From positions 8,972,001 through 9,036,000 of the forward strand of contig NC_068562.1 of assembly GCF_022201045.2 (NCBI RefSeq): a stretch of DNA of 64,000 nucleotides, given 5' to 3'. A program made the translations under genes and the position numbers. Source of the stretch: Citrus sinensis (taxonomy: Eukaryota; Streptophyta; Magnoliopsida; Sapindales; Rutaceae). Positions 63,422 through 64,000 of this stretch are shown here, in pieces. The notes below the pieces were generated by a model. That model saw only the letters and a program-made list of their open reading frames with translations, had not been told where the DNA came from and did no database searches. Positions within the stretch are counted from its first letter, which is position 1. Each line of letters begins with the position of its first letter.

Positions 63422-63458
63422 TTACGTGTAGTATGCAGGTCCCCCATCGTAGAGATAT
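63422..63458 (-). CDS. Possible alternative last exon, minus-strand gene
   Basis: A TGCTAG acceptor is followed by 37 bp that read YLYDGGPAYYT then stop, in phase 2 relative to an upstream exon. The peptide looks like a genuine C-terminus but cannot be assigned. It could be an alternative last exon of the gene whose exons are seen at 63798-64000. Confidence 0.3.
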
Positions 63459-63797
63459 CTAGCAAACATGAAAACTCAACCTTGAGGAAGCAATAAATGG
63501 AAATTAAAAGATACAAATTTAAAATATAATCCAAAATGCCAAAAAACTTCCAGATTTGACCTAAAATATAATGTCATTTTAAACAAACAAACAAACATCC
63601 TCCAGATGGCATAGAAAAGGAAGCAGATTTAAATAAAATTTTGAAAAAAAGGGAAAAGAATGAATTATGCATCGAGGACGAAACTGTGGGGACAAAAACA
63701 TAGACAATTTGCAGACAAAATACAAGACCCCCGTGTCTAGCGACTTCAATTTCTTAATCTCATCCCCAGGAAGGCCATGCTGCTCTTGCTTAAGTTT

Positions 63798-64000
63798 TTA
63801 CTTCACAGAGTAAATTACATAACCCTGCAATGTGTCAGGAATGAAGCCAGCCAGGAAAGCATAACACAGCTCAAAGTAGATTCTAACAAAGCCATATAAC
63901 TAAATCAAACAAGTCTTCATGGGAAACCAACATTAAAAAAATATGACAACAAAATGAAGTTTACCTGGATATCTATAACATGGTCAGTTTTGAAAGCTCA
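63798..64000 (-). CDS. 3' end of an unidentified minus-strand gene running off the right edge
   Basis: Exon part 63965-64000 reads FKTDHVIDIQ up to a CAG|GTAAAC donor. After a 140-bp intron, acceptor TTGCAG opens a nine-codon last exon (63798-63824), GYVIYSVK then stop, in matching phase. The open peptide inside the intron (YFELCYAFLAGFIPDTLQ) runs in frame into the last exon, so intron retention or a different exon structure is also possible. Family not recognised. Confidence 0.35.

Noticed and set aside
1-64000. CRISPR arrays, bacterial operons, riboswitches
   Set aside because: No array of short direct repeats with unique spacers and no prokaryotic gene organisation; all genes are intron-bearing or plant-type.

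Overview
This window reads as nuclear DNA of a eudicot plant. Intergenic DNA is AT-rich, genes are split by short GT-AG introns, and several products are plant-specific (an Aux/IAA repressor, a THA8-type organelle PPR protein, an atypical plant bHLH factor). Residue-level resemblance recalled from known families points to a woody rosid, possibly Citrus, but that is inference. No database search was run; exon boundaries come from reading splice sites and frames by eye.

Layout. 0.7-1.3 kb: 5' part of a WD40 (JINGUBANG-type) gene, minus strand. 2.1-4.6 kb: complex I subunit NDUFA2/B8. 5-13 kb: gene-poor, with a ~157-bp tandem repeat, a 31-bp A/B-alternating repeat, a decayed unidentified gene and a 562-bp hAT-type MITE with target-site duplication. 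13.2-16.2 kb: membrane-anchored methyltransferase-like protein. 17-19 kb: 5'-truncated LINE. 21.0-23.5 kb: Aux/IAA gene (IAA27-like), minus strand. 23.5-33 kb: essentially gene-free. 33-34 kb: a tRNA-Ser(CGA) pseudogene just upstream of a THA8-like PPR gene. 35.0-38.4 kb: peroxin PEX2 with RING finger. 39.7-40.6 kb: very AT-rich MITE candidate. 42.1-44.7 kb: bHLH transcription factor. 48.0-49.1 kb: a Pack-MULE (long terminal inverted repeats, 9-bp duplication) carrying the first exon of a DsbA/thioredoxin-like gene. 50-52.3 kb: a 1.4-kb fold-back element, with a detached copy of its end and an organelle-like DNA segment between. 52.4-59.2 kb: tandem isochorismatase-family genes, one intact, one shrunken, one reduced to a single exon. 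59.6-61.6 kb: NHX5/6-type Na+/H+ antiporter pseudogene with a coiled-coil gene fragment. The right edge holds possible last exons of a minus-strand gene.

The intact genes are unrelated housekeeping or regulatory genes (mitochondrial respiration, chloroplast RNA processing, peroxisome import, auxin response, transcription) and do not form one pathway. The unusual part is 48-62 kb, where transposon capture, organelle-like DNA insertion, tandem duplication and gene decay are concentrated. NDUFA2 and PEX2 both have TGGGCC/TGGGCT (site II type) motifs upstream, which suits constitutive organelle-related genes.
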